Assembly (NCBI GenBank): GCA_947166205.1 | Contig: CAMVDI010000009.1 | Coordinates: 1 to 20,897 of the forward strand | Direction of reading: 5' to 3' | DNA from: an uncultured Clostridia bacterium | GTDB taxonomy: Bacteria; Bacillota_A; Clostridia; Christensenellales; Aristaeellaceae | Length of the DNA: 20,897 nt | Shown: one piece after another, positions 14,667 through 20,897 of the stretch | Layout of the letters: the number at the start of each line of letters is the position of its first letter | Position numbering within the stretch: position 1 is the stretch's first letter | Program-made: the position numbers and the translations under genes | The notes under the pieces: generated by a model | Databases searched by the model: none | What the model saw: only the letters and a program-made list of their open reading frames with translations | What the model was told of the DNA's origin: nothing

Positions 14667-16160
14667 ATGAAAAAAATGCTTTGTCTGGCGGTCCTGCTGA
14701 GCCTGCTGCTGGTCTCCGGCTGCGCGCCGGCGAAACGGGACGAGCCGGTTCATCTGGTGTGGTGGATGATGACCTCCGGCGAGGCCCCGGCGGACTGGCC
14801 GGAGGTGGAGGCGGCGCTGAACGCCTACTCGGCGGAAAAGATCGGCGTCACCTGCGAATTCAGGTATTACGACTCGAACCAGATCGCCCTGGTTTCCCAG
14901 ACGGGGGAATACTTTGACATCGCCTTTACCTGCGACTGGTGGAATGATTTCGCCACCAACGTGTCCCTGGGCATGTTCCGGGATCTCCGGGAGGATCTGG
15001 AGGACTTCCCGGATCTGCGGGACTCCGTGCTGGATTTCGCCTGGGACGCCGTATCCTCGGGGGAAGGGATCTACGCGATTCCCCACATGAAGGATATTGC
15101 CGCCGAGGTTTTCTGGATCCTGGACAAGGATTACTTCCAGGGGGAGAAGGGCTTTCCCCCGGAGACGCGGATTTCCTTCCGGGAGATCGAACCCTATCTG
15201 GAGGCCTGCAAGCAGGATCATCCGGAGGACTATCCGCTGAAGCTGTCCAGCGGCGGCGTGACCAGCTGGCAGAACGCGCTGGTGGACTGGCTGAACATGA
15301 CCTATCTGATCGGCCTGGACTGGGACGCCCAGGGAACGGATCAGGAATACACCGTGAAAAGCGCCCTGGAGATTCCGGCCTGGCGGGAGCGCCTGCGCAC
15401 GCTGCACGAGTGGTACCTGAAGGGATACATCAATCCGGACGCGGCGGTCACGGAGTCCATGCCCCGGTCCCAGGCGGGGGTGGTCCAGTCCGGGCAGGGC
15501 TGGTTCGGCGCGGAATCCATCTGGGCCAACGCCGCCCGCAGAAACGTATATATCGCGGTATTTGACGGCCCCAGGGTGAGCACCAGCTCCGTCCGGGGCG
15601 CCATGACCGCGGTCAGCAGCTTTACCCCCCACTGGCGGGAGGCCCTGGCCCTGATCCAGCTGATGAACACCGATCCCTGGTACCGGGAAACCGCCCGGTA
15701 CGGGATCGAGGGAAAGCATTATACCCGCAACGGGGACGGAACCATCACCCGGACGCCCCGGGGCATGACCAGCATGAGCGTGGACGCCTATACCCAGGGG
15801 CACTATACCCTCGGCGCCCTGGAGGCTTCCTCCTATCCCCAGGTGCCCACCGACCCCCTGCAGTGGCAGAAGGCGATGGAGCACTACGAAACCGCCCGGA
15901 CCTCCTCGGTTCTGGGCTTCGCACCGGACATCACGCCGGTGGAAAGCGAGTGCCTGGCCATCCGGCAGATCATTGAGGAATACCGGCAGGAGCTGTATAC
16001 CGGCACCTCGGATCCGGATGCGGTGATCCCGGTCATGCTTTCCCGGATGAAGGCGGTGGGGCTGGACCGGGTGGTGGCGGAGTTCCAGCGCCAGCTGGAC
16101 GCCTTCCGGGAAGCCCGGGAGGAATCCCGGGATCAGGATCTTCCCGGCGGGGATGACTGA
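14667..16160 (+). CDS. Sugar-binding lipoprotein, family 1 with DUF3502-like C-terminus (497 aa)
   Basis: The substrate-capturing lipoprotein of the importer. MKKMLCLAVLLSLLLVSGC is a lipoprotein signal peptide with lipobox VSGC and acylated Cys19. The mature part begins with a family 1 binding fold: HLVWWMMTSGEAPADWPEVE, then FDIAFTCDWWNDFATN near 89-104, where the hinge and aromatic stacking residues usually sit. The last 140 residues (PRGMTSMSVDAYTQGHYTLG onward, including SSVLGFAPDITPVESE) look like DUF3502, a domain typical of LplA-type proteins that pair with LplB/LplC. It is rich in Trp and Tyr, fitting sugar binding. GAGGGAGG precedes the ATG. The stop codon overlaps the upstream box of the cysE promoter. 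The ligand is unknown. No ATPase gene is nearby, so a shared MsmX-like ATPase is likely. Confidence 0.92.
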   Translation: MKKMLCLAVLLSLLLVSGCAPAKRDEPVHLVWWMMTSGEAPADWPEVEAALNAYSAEKIGVTCEFRYYDSNQIALVSQTGEYFDIAFTCDWWNDFATNVSLGMFRDLREDLEDFPDLRDSVLDFAWDAVSSGEGIYAIPHMKDIAAEVFWILDKDYFQGEKGFPPETRISFREIEPYLEACKQDHPEDYPLKLSSGGVTSWQNALVDWLNMTYLIGLDWDAQGTDQEYTVKSALEIPAWRERLRTLHEWYLKGYINPDAAVTESMPRSQAGVVQSGQGWFGAESIWANAARRNVYIAVFDGPRVSTSSVRGAMTAVSSFTPHWREALALIQLMNTDPWYRETARYGIEGKHYTRNGDGTITRTPRGMTSMSVDAYTQGHYTLGALEASSYPQVPTDPLQWQKAMEHYETARTSSVLGFAPDITPVESECLAIRQIIEEYRQELYTGTSDPDAVIPVMLSRMKAVGLDRVVAEFQRQLDAFREAREESRDQDLPGGDD

Positions 16161-16196
16161 TTCCGGATTGAAAAACGCGCCCGCAGACTGTATGAT
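16155..16196 (+). promoter_or_regulatory. cysE promoter
   Basis: TTGAAA (16168-16173), 17 bases, TATGAT (16191-16196), with GACTGATTCC (16155-16164) three bases before the -35. The layout repeats that of the sugar operon promoter at 12492-12533. The upstream box overlaps the stop codon of the sugar-binding protein gene, so cysE can be read both from this promoter and from the sugar operon. Confidence 0.7.
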
Positions 16197-16216
16197 AAGA
16201 GGAATGACAGAAAAAA

Positions 16217-16239
16217 CCAAAGGCGGGTATGCGCCTTGG
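16217..16239 (+). promoter_or_regulatory. Hairpin just before the cysE ribosome site
   Basis: CCA(A)AGGCG and CGCCTTGG pair over eight base pairs with one bulged A around GGTATG, ending two bases before the AGGAG site at 16241. It sits in a leader of about 50 bases. It could modulate translation or mRNA stability. It does not resemble a T-box or SAM riboswitch, being too short. Confidence 0.4.
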
Positions 16240-16254
16240 CAGGAGAGAACCGCT

Positions 16255-17199
16255 ATGAAACTGGAGCAGAGGATTCAGGACCTGACGGCCACGATTCTGA
16301 AGGATTATGAGAACGGCAAGGAAATTGACCGGCTGGAGATGTTTACCCAGCCAGACCGGACCGTGGTGGAGGAGCTGATCAGCAAGCTGCTCCGGCTGGT
16401 CTTTCCGGCCTATTACCCGGATTATACCTATCGGATCTACAATCCGAAAACCAGCCTGTCCGCGCTGATCGAGGATGTGGCCTTCCTGATGAACCGGCAG
16501 ATCGGGATCGCCCTGAGGAACGGGGAGCAGGAGAGCCGGGAGGACACCGAAAGAAAATCCGAGGAGATGACGGCCGCGTTTCTGAAGGCGCTGCCCCGGG
16601 TCCGGGAGTTCGCGGAAACCGATCTGCAGGCCACCTTTGACGGAGATCCGGCCGCTTCCAGCCGGGAGGAAATCATCATCGCCTATCCGGGCATCTACGC
16701 CATCACGGTGAACCGGCTGGCCCACGTGCTGTATCAGCTGGGCGTGCCGCTGATTCCCCGGGTCATGACGGAGATCGCCCACAGCAAAACCGGAATCGAT
16801 ATTCATCCCGGGGCCCGGATCGGAAAGTATTTCATGATCGACCACGGCACGGGCATCGTGGTCGGGGAAACCACCGTGATCGGGGATCATGTGAAGATCT
16901 ATCAGGGCGTAACCCTCGGCGCCCTGTCCACCCGGGGCGGCCAGAAGCTTCACGGGAAGCGCCGCCATCCCACGATCGAGGACAATGTGACCATCTATGC
17001 CGGCGCCTCCATCCTGGGAGGGGACACGATCATCGGCCACGATTCGGTCATCGGGTCCAACGTGTTCATCACCCACCCGATCGCCCCGGGCACCCGGGTC
17101 AGCATCAAGAGCCAGGAACTGCTGTTCAGGAACGGACAGGGTTACGTGGTGCAGCCGGATCTTCCGGAAGGCGAACAGCCCTGGTTCTATATCATCTGA
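16255..17199 (+). CDS. cysE: Serine O-acetyltransferase (314 aa)
   Basis: The enzyme makes O-acetylserine from serine and acetyl-CoA, the committed step in cysteine synthesis. The first 170 residues form an alpha-helical domain, longer than in short CysE forms. From about 178 comes the left-handed beta-helix of hexapeptide repeats: DIHPGARIGKYFMIDHGTGI (182-201) holds Asp182 and His197, matching the catalytic Asp143 and His158 of E. coli CysE; IVVGETTVIGD and YQGVTLGALSTRGG follow. The C-terminal tail is short and ends PWFYII. I choose the ATG at 16255 because AGGAG lies nine bases upstream; an in-frame start at 16153 would put the promoter inside the gene. It stands convergent to the exporter genes, with 27 bases between stops and no clear terminator there. 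Confidence 0.92.
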   Translation: MKLEQRIQDLTATILKDYENGKEIDRLEMFTQPDRTVVEELISKLLRLVFPAYYPDYTYRIYNPKTSLSALIEDVAFLMNRQIGIALRNGEQESREDTERKSEEMTAAFLKALPRVREFAETDLQATFDGDPAASSREEIIIAYPGIYAITVNRLAHVLYQLGVPLIPRVMTEIAHSKTGIDIHPGARIGKYFMIDHGTGIVVGETTVIGDHVKIYQGVTLGALSTRGGQKLHGKRRHPTIEDNVTIYAGASILGGDTIIGHDSVIGSNVFITHPIAPGTRVSIKSQELLFRNGQGYVVQPDLPEGEQPWFYII

Positions 17200-17226
17200 G
17201 CATGGGCGGCGGCCGCCGGGGCGCCT

Positions 17227-18996
17227 TCATTCAAACTGTGCCGCGTAGAGCTTGTGATAGAACCCCTTCCGGTCCATGAGCTCCCGGTGGGTGCCCTGCT
17301 CAACCACATCCCCGTCCCGGAGAACCAGAATCTGATCCGCGTTCTCGATGGTGGACAGCCGGTGGGCGATGACGAAACAGGTCTTGTTCTTCATCAGCTC
17401 CCGCATGGCCTTCTGGATCTGCCGCTCGGTGGCGGTATCCACATTGGAGGTGGCCTCGTCCAGAATCAGCATGGGCGCTTCGTACAGCATGGCCCGGGCG
17501 ATGGTCAGCAGCTGCTTCTGGCCCTTGGAGATATTGCCCCCGTCCTCGCTGATCACCGTGTCGTAGCCCTGGGGAAGGCGCATGATAAAAGGATGGATGC
17601 GGGCGGCCTTCGCCGCGGCGACGACCTCCTCCATGGAGGCGTTCTCCCGGCCGTAGGCGATGTTTTCATAGATGGTGCCGTGAAAGACCCATGTATCCTG
17701 CAGCACCATGGCATAGGCGCCGCGGACGCTGGAGCGGACGGCGGAGCGGATCTCGTTTCCGTCGATCCGGATGGCGCCGCTGTCCGGGTCATAGAAGCGC
17801 ATCAGCAGATTGATGATGGTGGTTTTGCCGGCGCCGGTGGGCCCGACGATGGCGATGAGCTTTCCGGCGGGCGCCTCCAGATTCAGGTCCCGGAGGATGA
17901 TCCTTCCGGGATCGTAGCCGAAGGCCACGTGCTCCGCGCGGACGTCCCCGCGGACGTTCTCCAGCAGCCGGGCCCCGGGGGCGTCCGCCGCTTCCTCCGG
18001 CTCATCCAGCAGGGCGAAGACCCGCTCCGCCGCGGCCAGGGCGGAAAACAGCTCGTTGAATATTTCCGCCACGGCGTTGATGGGGCCGGCAAACTTCCGG
18101 CTGTACAGCACAAAGGAGGAGATCCGGCCCAGATCGATGATGCCCTGCAGATACAGCACGCCGCCCAGCAGGCCGATCAGGCTCAGGGTCAGGTTGTTGA
18201 TGGCGGTCATGGTCGGCCCCAGGGTGACGCCGTAATGCTCCGCGTCGGCGAAGGCGTCGGCTGCGTCCCGGTTGATCCCGTCGAAGCGCTCATCCACCCG
18301 GTTTTCATAGGCATAGGCCAGGATCGTCTTCTGGCCGGAGAGCATCTCTTCCACAAAACCGTTCATCACCCCGTAGCTTTTGGACCGCCGGGCATACCGG
18401 GGCTGGGTCTTTTTCCGCATGTGCACGGTATAGACCACGGAAACCGGAACGGTGACCAGGGCCAGGGCGGACAGAGGCAGGGAGATGCTGACCATCATCA
18501 CGAGGGAGCCCACCACCGTGACAACGCTGGACAGGATCTGCACGATGTCCGTGGCCATACAGGTGGAAATCACGTCGATGTCATAGCTGACCCGGCTGAT
18601 GATATCCCCGGCCTGGTGCCGGTCGAAGAATCCCACCGGCAGCCGCAGCAGCTTTTCGAACACATCCTGCCGCATTCTCCGGGCCACCCGCCGGCTGACC
18701 GCGGTCATGATCAGGCTGATGGCGAAGCCCAGCAGGGCAGATCCCAGATAGCACAGCAGCATCCGGGAAGCGTAGTGGGTCACCGCGTCAAAATTCACCC
18801 TGCCCGGGCCGGCGGCGGCCTCCCGGATGGCAGAGCCCGCCAGGTTGGGGCCCCACAGGTTCAGCAGGTTGCTGACCAGGCTGAGCACAAGCACCCCCAG
18901 GATGACGAGGCGCCAGGGCCCCAGATAGTCCAGCATGCGGCGGAGGGTGCCCCGGGTGTCCTTGGGCTTTTTCATGACTGTATCCCTGCGGGCCAT
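17227..18996 (-). CDS. ABC exporter half-transporter with canonical catalytic residues (589 aa)
   Basis: Second subunit of a heterodimeric ABC exporter, with six membrane helices (about 25-320) fused to an ATPase domain. Walker A is GPTGAGKT (385-392), Q-loop Gln433, signature ISKGQ (489-493), Walker B LILDE with the catalytic Glu514, and switch His545. The catalytic Glu and His are intact but the signature departs from LSGGQ, the complement of its partner. This is the pattern of TM288 of the TM287/288 pair and of BmrC/D-like exporters. Its ATG overlaps the partner's stop by one base (TAATG) after GAGGAGG, so the two are translated together. Likely role: export of drugs, lipids or peptides. 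Substrate is not known. Confidence 0.94.
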   Translation of the reverse strand: MARRDTVMKKPKDTRGTLRRMLDYLGPWRLVILGVLVLSLVSNLLNLWGPNLAGSAIREAAAGPGRVNFDAVTHYASRMLLCYLGSALLGFAISLIMTAVSRRVARRMRQDVFEKLLRLPVGFFDRHQAGDIISRVSYDIDVISTCMATDIVQILSSVVTVVGSLVMMVSISLPLSALALVTVPVSVVYTVHMRKKTQPRYARRSKSYGVMNGFVEEMLSGQKTILAYAYENRVDERFDGINRDAADAFADAEHYGVTLGPTMTAINNLTLSLIGLLGGVLYLQGIIDLGRISSFVLYSRKFAGPINAVAEIFNELFSALAAAERVFALLDEPEEAADAPGARLLENVRGDVRAEHVAFGYDPGRIILRDLNLEAPAGKLIAIVGPTGAGKTTIINLLMRFYDPDSGAIRIDGNEIRSAVRSSVRGAYAMVLQDTWVFHGTIYENIAYGRENASMEEVVAAAKAARIHPFIMRLPQGYDTVISEDGGNISKGQKQLLTIARAMLYEAPMLILDEATSNVDTATERQIQKAMRELMKNKTCFVIAHRLSTIENADQILVLRDGDVVEQGTHRELMDRKGFYHKLYAAQFE

Positions 18997-20762
18997 TACT
19001 CCACCTCCTCGCTCATCTGGGTCCTGTAGATATCCTGATAAACGGGGCAGGAGGCCAGGAGCTCCGCGTGGGTGCCCCGGCCGATCATTTCGCCTTCCTG
19101 CAGCACGAGGATCTGATCCAGGGACATGATGGAGGAAATCCGCTGAGCGATGACCACGGTGGTGGCGTTCCCGTGATGCTCCCGGATGGCCCGGCGCAGT
19201 TCCGCGTCCGTCCGGTAGTCCAGGGCGGAGGAGGAATCGTCCAGAATCAGGATCTCCGGATCCGCCGCCAGGGCCCGGGCGATGAGCAGGCGCTGCTTCT
19301 GGCCCCCGGAGAAATTGGCGCCCCGGATGGCCGCCTCGTGATCATAGGCGTCCTCGTAGCCCTCGATGAAGCCCTGGGCCATGGCGTCCTTCGCGGCCCC
19401 GCGCAGCATGGCGTCGGAGACCTCCCGGCCGAAGGACACGTTCTCCCGGATGGTATCCGCGAAGATCGTGTCGTTCTGGAAAACCACGCCGAACTTCCGG
19501 TGCAGGGAGTCCCGGTCATAGGCCCGGACATCCTTCCCGTCCACAAAGACATGACCCTCCTGGGGGTCGTAGAAGCGCATCAGCAGGTTGACGATGGTGG
19601 TCTTTCCGCTGCCTGTGGCCCCGATAATGCCCAGGCTTCCGCCCTTCGGAACCCGGAAGGAGATGTCCTTCAGGCATTGCTGGCGCTCCTCGCCCAGAAA
19701 CTGGCCCCGGGTCTCCCCCGGGGCGTCCGCGTTATAGCTGAAGGTGACCCGGTCAAAGATCAGCATGCCCTCCTCCGGCGGCCGGGCGGCCTCGGATCCG
19801 GGGATCGGCGTCAGATCCTCCGGCAGGCGGATCACCTCTCCTATGCGGCCGGCGGAGGCGTTGGCCTTGGACATCATCATGAAGATCCGGTTCAGGCCCA
19901 TGACGCCCATCAGGATCATATTGAAATAGGTGAGAAAGGCAAGAATCACGCCCGGGGCGGTTTCCCCGGCGTTGACCCGGCGGGCGCCCACAAAGACCAC
20001 GAGAGTCAGCCCCACGTTCAGAAAGAGGGTCACAATGGGGCCGGGCAGGCTCATGATGACGCTGGCCCGGATTTCCTGCCGGGCCAGGCGGGTGTTGGCT
20101 TCCCCGTAGCGCTTCCGCTCCCAGGGCTCCTTGCTGAGGGCCTTGACCACCCGGATGCCGGTGATGTTTTCCCGCATGATGCGGACCAGGGTGTCCATCC
20201 GCCGCTGCACCTCATCGTAAAGGGGAATGCCCTTCCAGGACACGAAGATGACCAGGGCGATCATGACCGGAGCCATGATACAGAGAATCATCGCCAGCCC
20301 CGTGTCCATGGTCAGGGTGATGGCGATGCCCCCCAGCAGCATGATCGGCGCCCGGATGCCCATGGTCTGGATCATCCGGACAAAGTTCTGCACATTGTAG
20401 GTATCGCTGGTCATCCGGGAGATCAGGGAGGGAAGCCCCACCTGATCCATCTGGCGGCCGGACAGGTTCAGGGCCGTATGAAACAGATCCCGCCGCAGCG
20501 CGTAGGTGCTGTTCCGGGCGACCCGGACGCTCATCCGGTTGGCGGTCACGTTCAGCAGGCGGGTCAGCAGGGTCAGCCCCAGCATCACCGCCCCCCAGAA
20601 AACCACGGGCCAGGCGTCCCCCGCCGAGGGAACCACGTGGTCCAGCAGGTGCTCCAGCACATAGGGAATCAGCAGCTCCGTGCCGGTTCCGGCGAGCTTG
20701 ATTCCCATCACGGCCAGGATGAACCAGCGCCAGGGGCGGACGTATTTCCAGATCAGTCTCAT
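18996..20762 (-). CDS. ABC exporter half-transporter with degenerate catalytic site (588 aa)
   Basis: First subunit of the heterodimer. Six membrane helices (about 12-300) precede the ATPase domain: Walker A GATGSGKT (381-388), signature FSGGQ (484-488), Walker B LILDD, where Asp509 stands in place of the catalytic Glu, and Gln540 in place of the switch His (VVIAQRISSI). Both changes match TM287, the degenerate partner in TM287/288. Its good signature motif completes the active ATP site of the other subunit. MRLIWKYVRPW is a usual start for this group; AGGAG is 13 bases upstream, rather far. The gene begins about 80 bases after the 5S rRNA end; no strong promoter is visible in between, only TTGACC at 20794-20799 without a good -10. 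Confidence 0.94.
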   Translation of the reverse strand: MRLIWKYVRPWRWFILAVMGIKLAGTGTELLIPYVLEHLLDHVVPSAGDAWPVVFWGAVMLGLTLLTRLLNVTANRMSVRVARNSTYALRRDLFHTALNLSGRQMDQVGLPSLISRMTSDTYNVQNFVRMIQTMGIRAPIMLLGGIAITLTMDTGLAMILCIMAPVMIALVIFVSWKGIPLYDEVQRRMDTLVRIMRENITGIRVVKALSKEPWERKRYGEANTRLARQEIRASVIMSLPGPIVTLFLNVGLTLVVFVGARRVNAGETAPGVILAFLTYFNMILMGVMGLNRIFMMMSKANASAGRIGEVIRLPEDLTPIPGSEAARPPEEGMLIFDRVTFSYNADAPGETRGQFLGEERQQCLKDISFRVPKGGSLGIIGATGSGKTTIVNLLMRFYDPQEGHVFVDGKDVRAYDRDSLHRKFGVVFQNDTIFADTIRENVSFGREVSDAMLRGAAKDAMAQGFIEGYEDAYDHEAAIRGANFSGGQKQRLLIARALAADPEILILDDSSSALDYRTDAELRRAIREHHGNATTVVIAQRISSIMSLDQILVLQEGEMIGRGTHAELLASCPVYQDIYRTQMSEEVE

Positions 20763-20804
20763 GCTTCCGGGATGACTCCTTCTGAAATCAAACAGGTCAA
20801 CTAC

Positions 20805-20835
20805 GAAGAAAGCCCGCTGTTTCCGCAGCGGGCTT
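20805..20835 (-). terminator. Rho-independent terminator of the rRNA operon
   Basis: On the minus strand, AAGCCCGCTG and CAGCGGGCTT pair perfectly (ten pairs) around a six-base loop, and the 3' arm runs into TTTCTT. It begins about seven bases after the 5S RNA end. The hairpin is a textbook end for the ribosomal transcript. Confidence 0.85.
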
Positions 20836-20841
20836 ATATGG

Positions 20842-20897
20842 GATCCGGCAGCGACCTACTCTCCCGGGCCGTCTCCAGCCAAGTACCATCGGCACTG
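20842..20897 (-). rRNA. rrf: 5S ribosomal RNA, 3' part (5' end beyond the window)
   Basis: Read on the minus strand, the sequence CAGTGCCGATGGTACTTGGC followed by GGAGACGGCCCGGGAGAGTA and GGTCGCTGCCGGATC is the 3' half of 5S rRNA, with the highly conserved GGGAGAGTAGGTCGCTGCC. About 56 of roughly 117 bases are present. The exact 3' end is set by similarity to known 5S genes and may be off by a few bases. A 23S gene is expected to the right. Confidence 0.93.

Noticed and set aside
16153..16254. Upstream start for cysE
   Set aside because: It would place the -35 and -10 boxes inside the coding region and lacks a good ribosome site.
17200..17226. Bidirectional terminator between cysE and the exporter
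   Set aside because: The 27 bases hold a GC palindrome (cggcggccgccg) but no workable loop and no T-run, so I do not call it.

Overview
The window looks like chromosomal DNA from a GC-rich anaerobic member of the Clostridia. The evidence is a monomeric [FeFe]-hydrogenase, a pyrophosphate-type phosphofructokinase, Shine-Dalgarno sites close to AGGAGG, sigma-A-like promoters in short AT-rich islands, and LplB/LplC/LplA-type sugar transport. A gut or rumen relative of Christensenellales or Oscillospirales would fit, but I cannot place it more firmly from sequence alone. I see no phage, transposon, CRISPR or tRNA signal.

Layout, left to right. (1) 1-6713, minus strand, carbohydrate and uronate block: uxaC (glucuronate isomerase) with its own promoter, then a PPi-type 6-phosphofructokinase gene broken by a frameshift, a family 2 glycoside hydrolase 18 bases behind it, and the N-terminal part of a family 5 (oligopeptide/nickel type) solute-binding protein with its own promoter and a candidate operator. 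(2) 6755-12467, minus strand, a probable five-gene operon: [FeFe]-hydrogenase, 16S rRNA pseudouridine synthase RsuA, membrane-anchored metallophosphoesterase, MATE transporter and an unidentified membrane protein. (3) 12492-16160, plus strand: a divergent promoter, an unusually structured leader made of two tandem 71-base hairpin units, then two CUT1-type permeases and a lipoprotein sugar-binding protein with no ATPase gene. (4) 16155-17199, plus strand: cysE-type serine acetyltransferase, driven by a promoter that closely resembles the one in front of the sugar transporter. (5) 17227-20762, minus strand: the two halves of a heterodimeric ABC exporter with one degenerate ATP site. (6) 20805-20897: terminator and 3' half of a 5S rRNA gene, so the window abuts the end of a ribosomal RNA operon.

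How the parts fit: region 1 and region 3 suggest scavenging of oligosaccharides and uronic acids, with fermentation electrons possibly handled or sensed by the hydrogenase of region 2. I did not find a clearly new multi-gene system. The items most worth a second look are the tandem-repeat leader with a nine-codon mini-ORF at its repeat joint (12582-12723), the two matching promoters that bracket the sugar transporter genes, the phosphofructokinase frameshift that looks like an eight-base slippage deletion, and a metallophosphoesterase with altered metal ligands.
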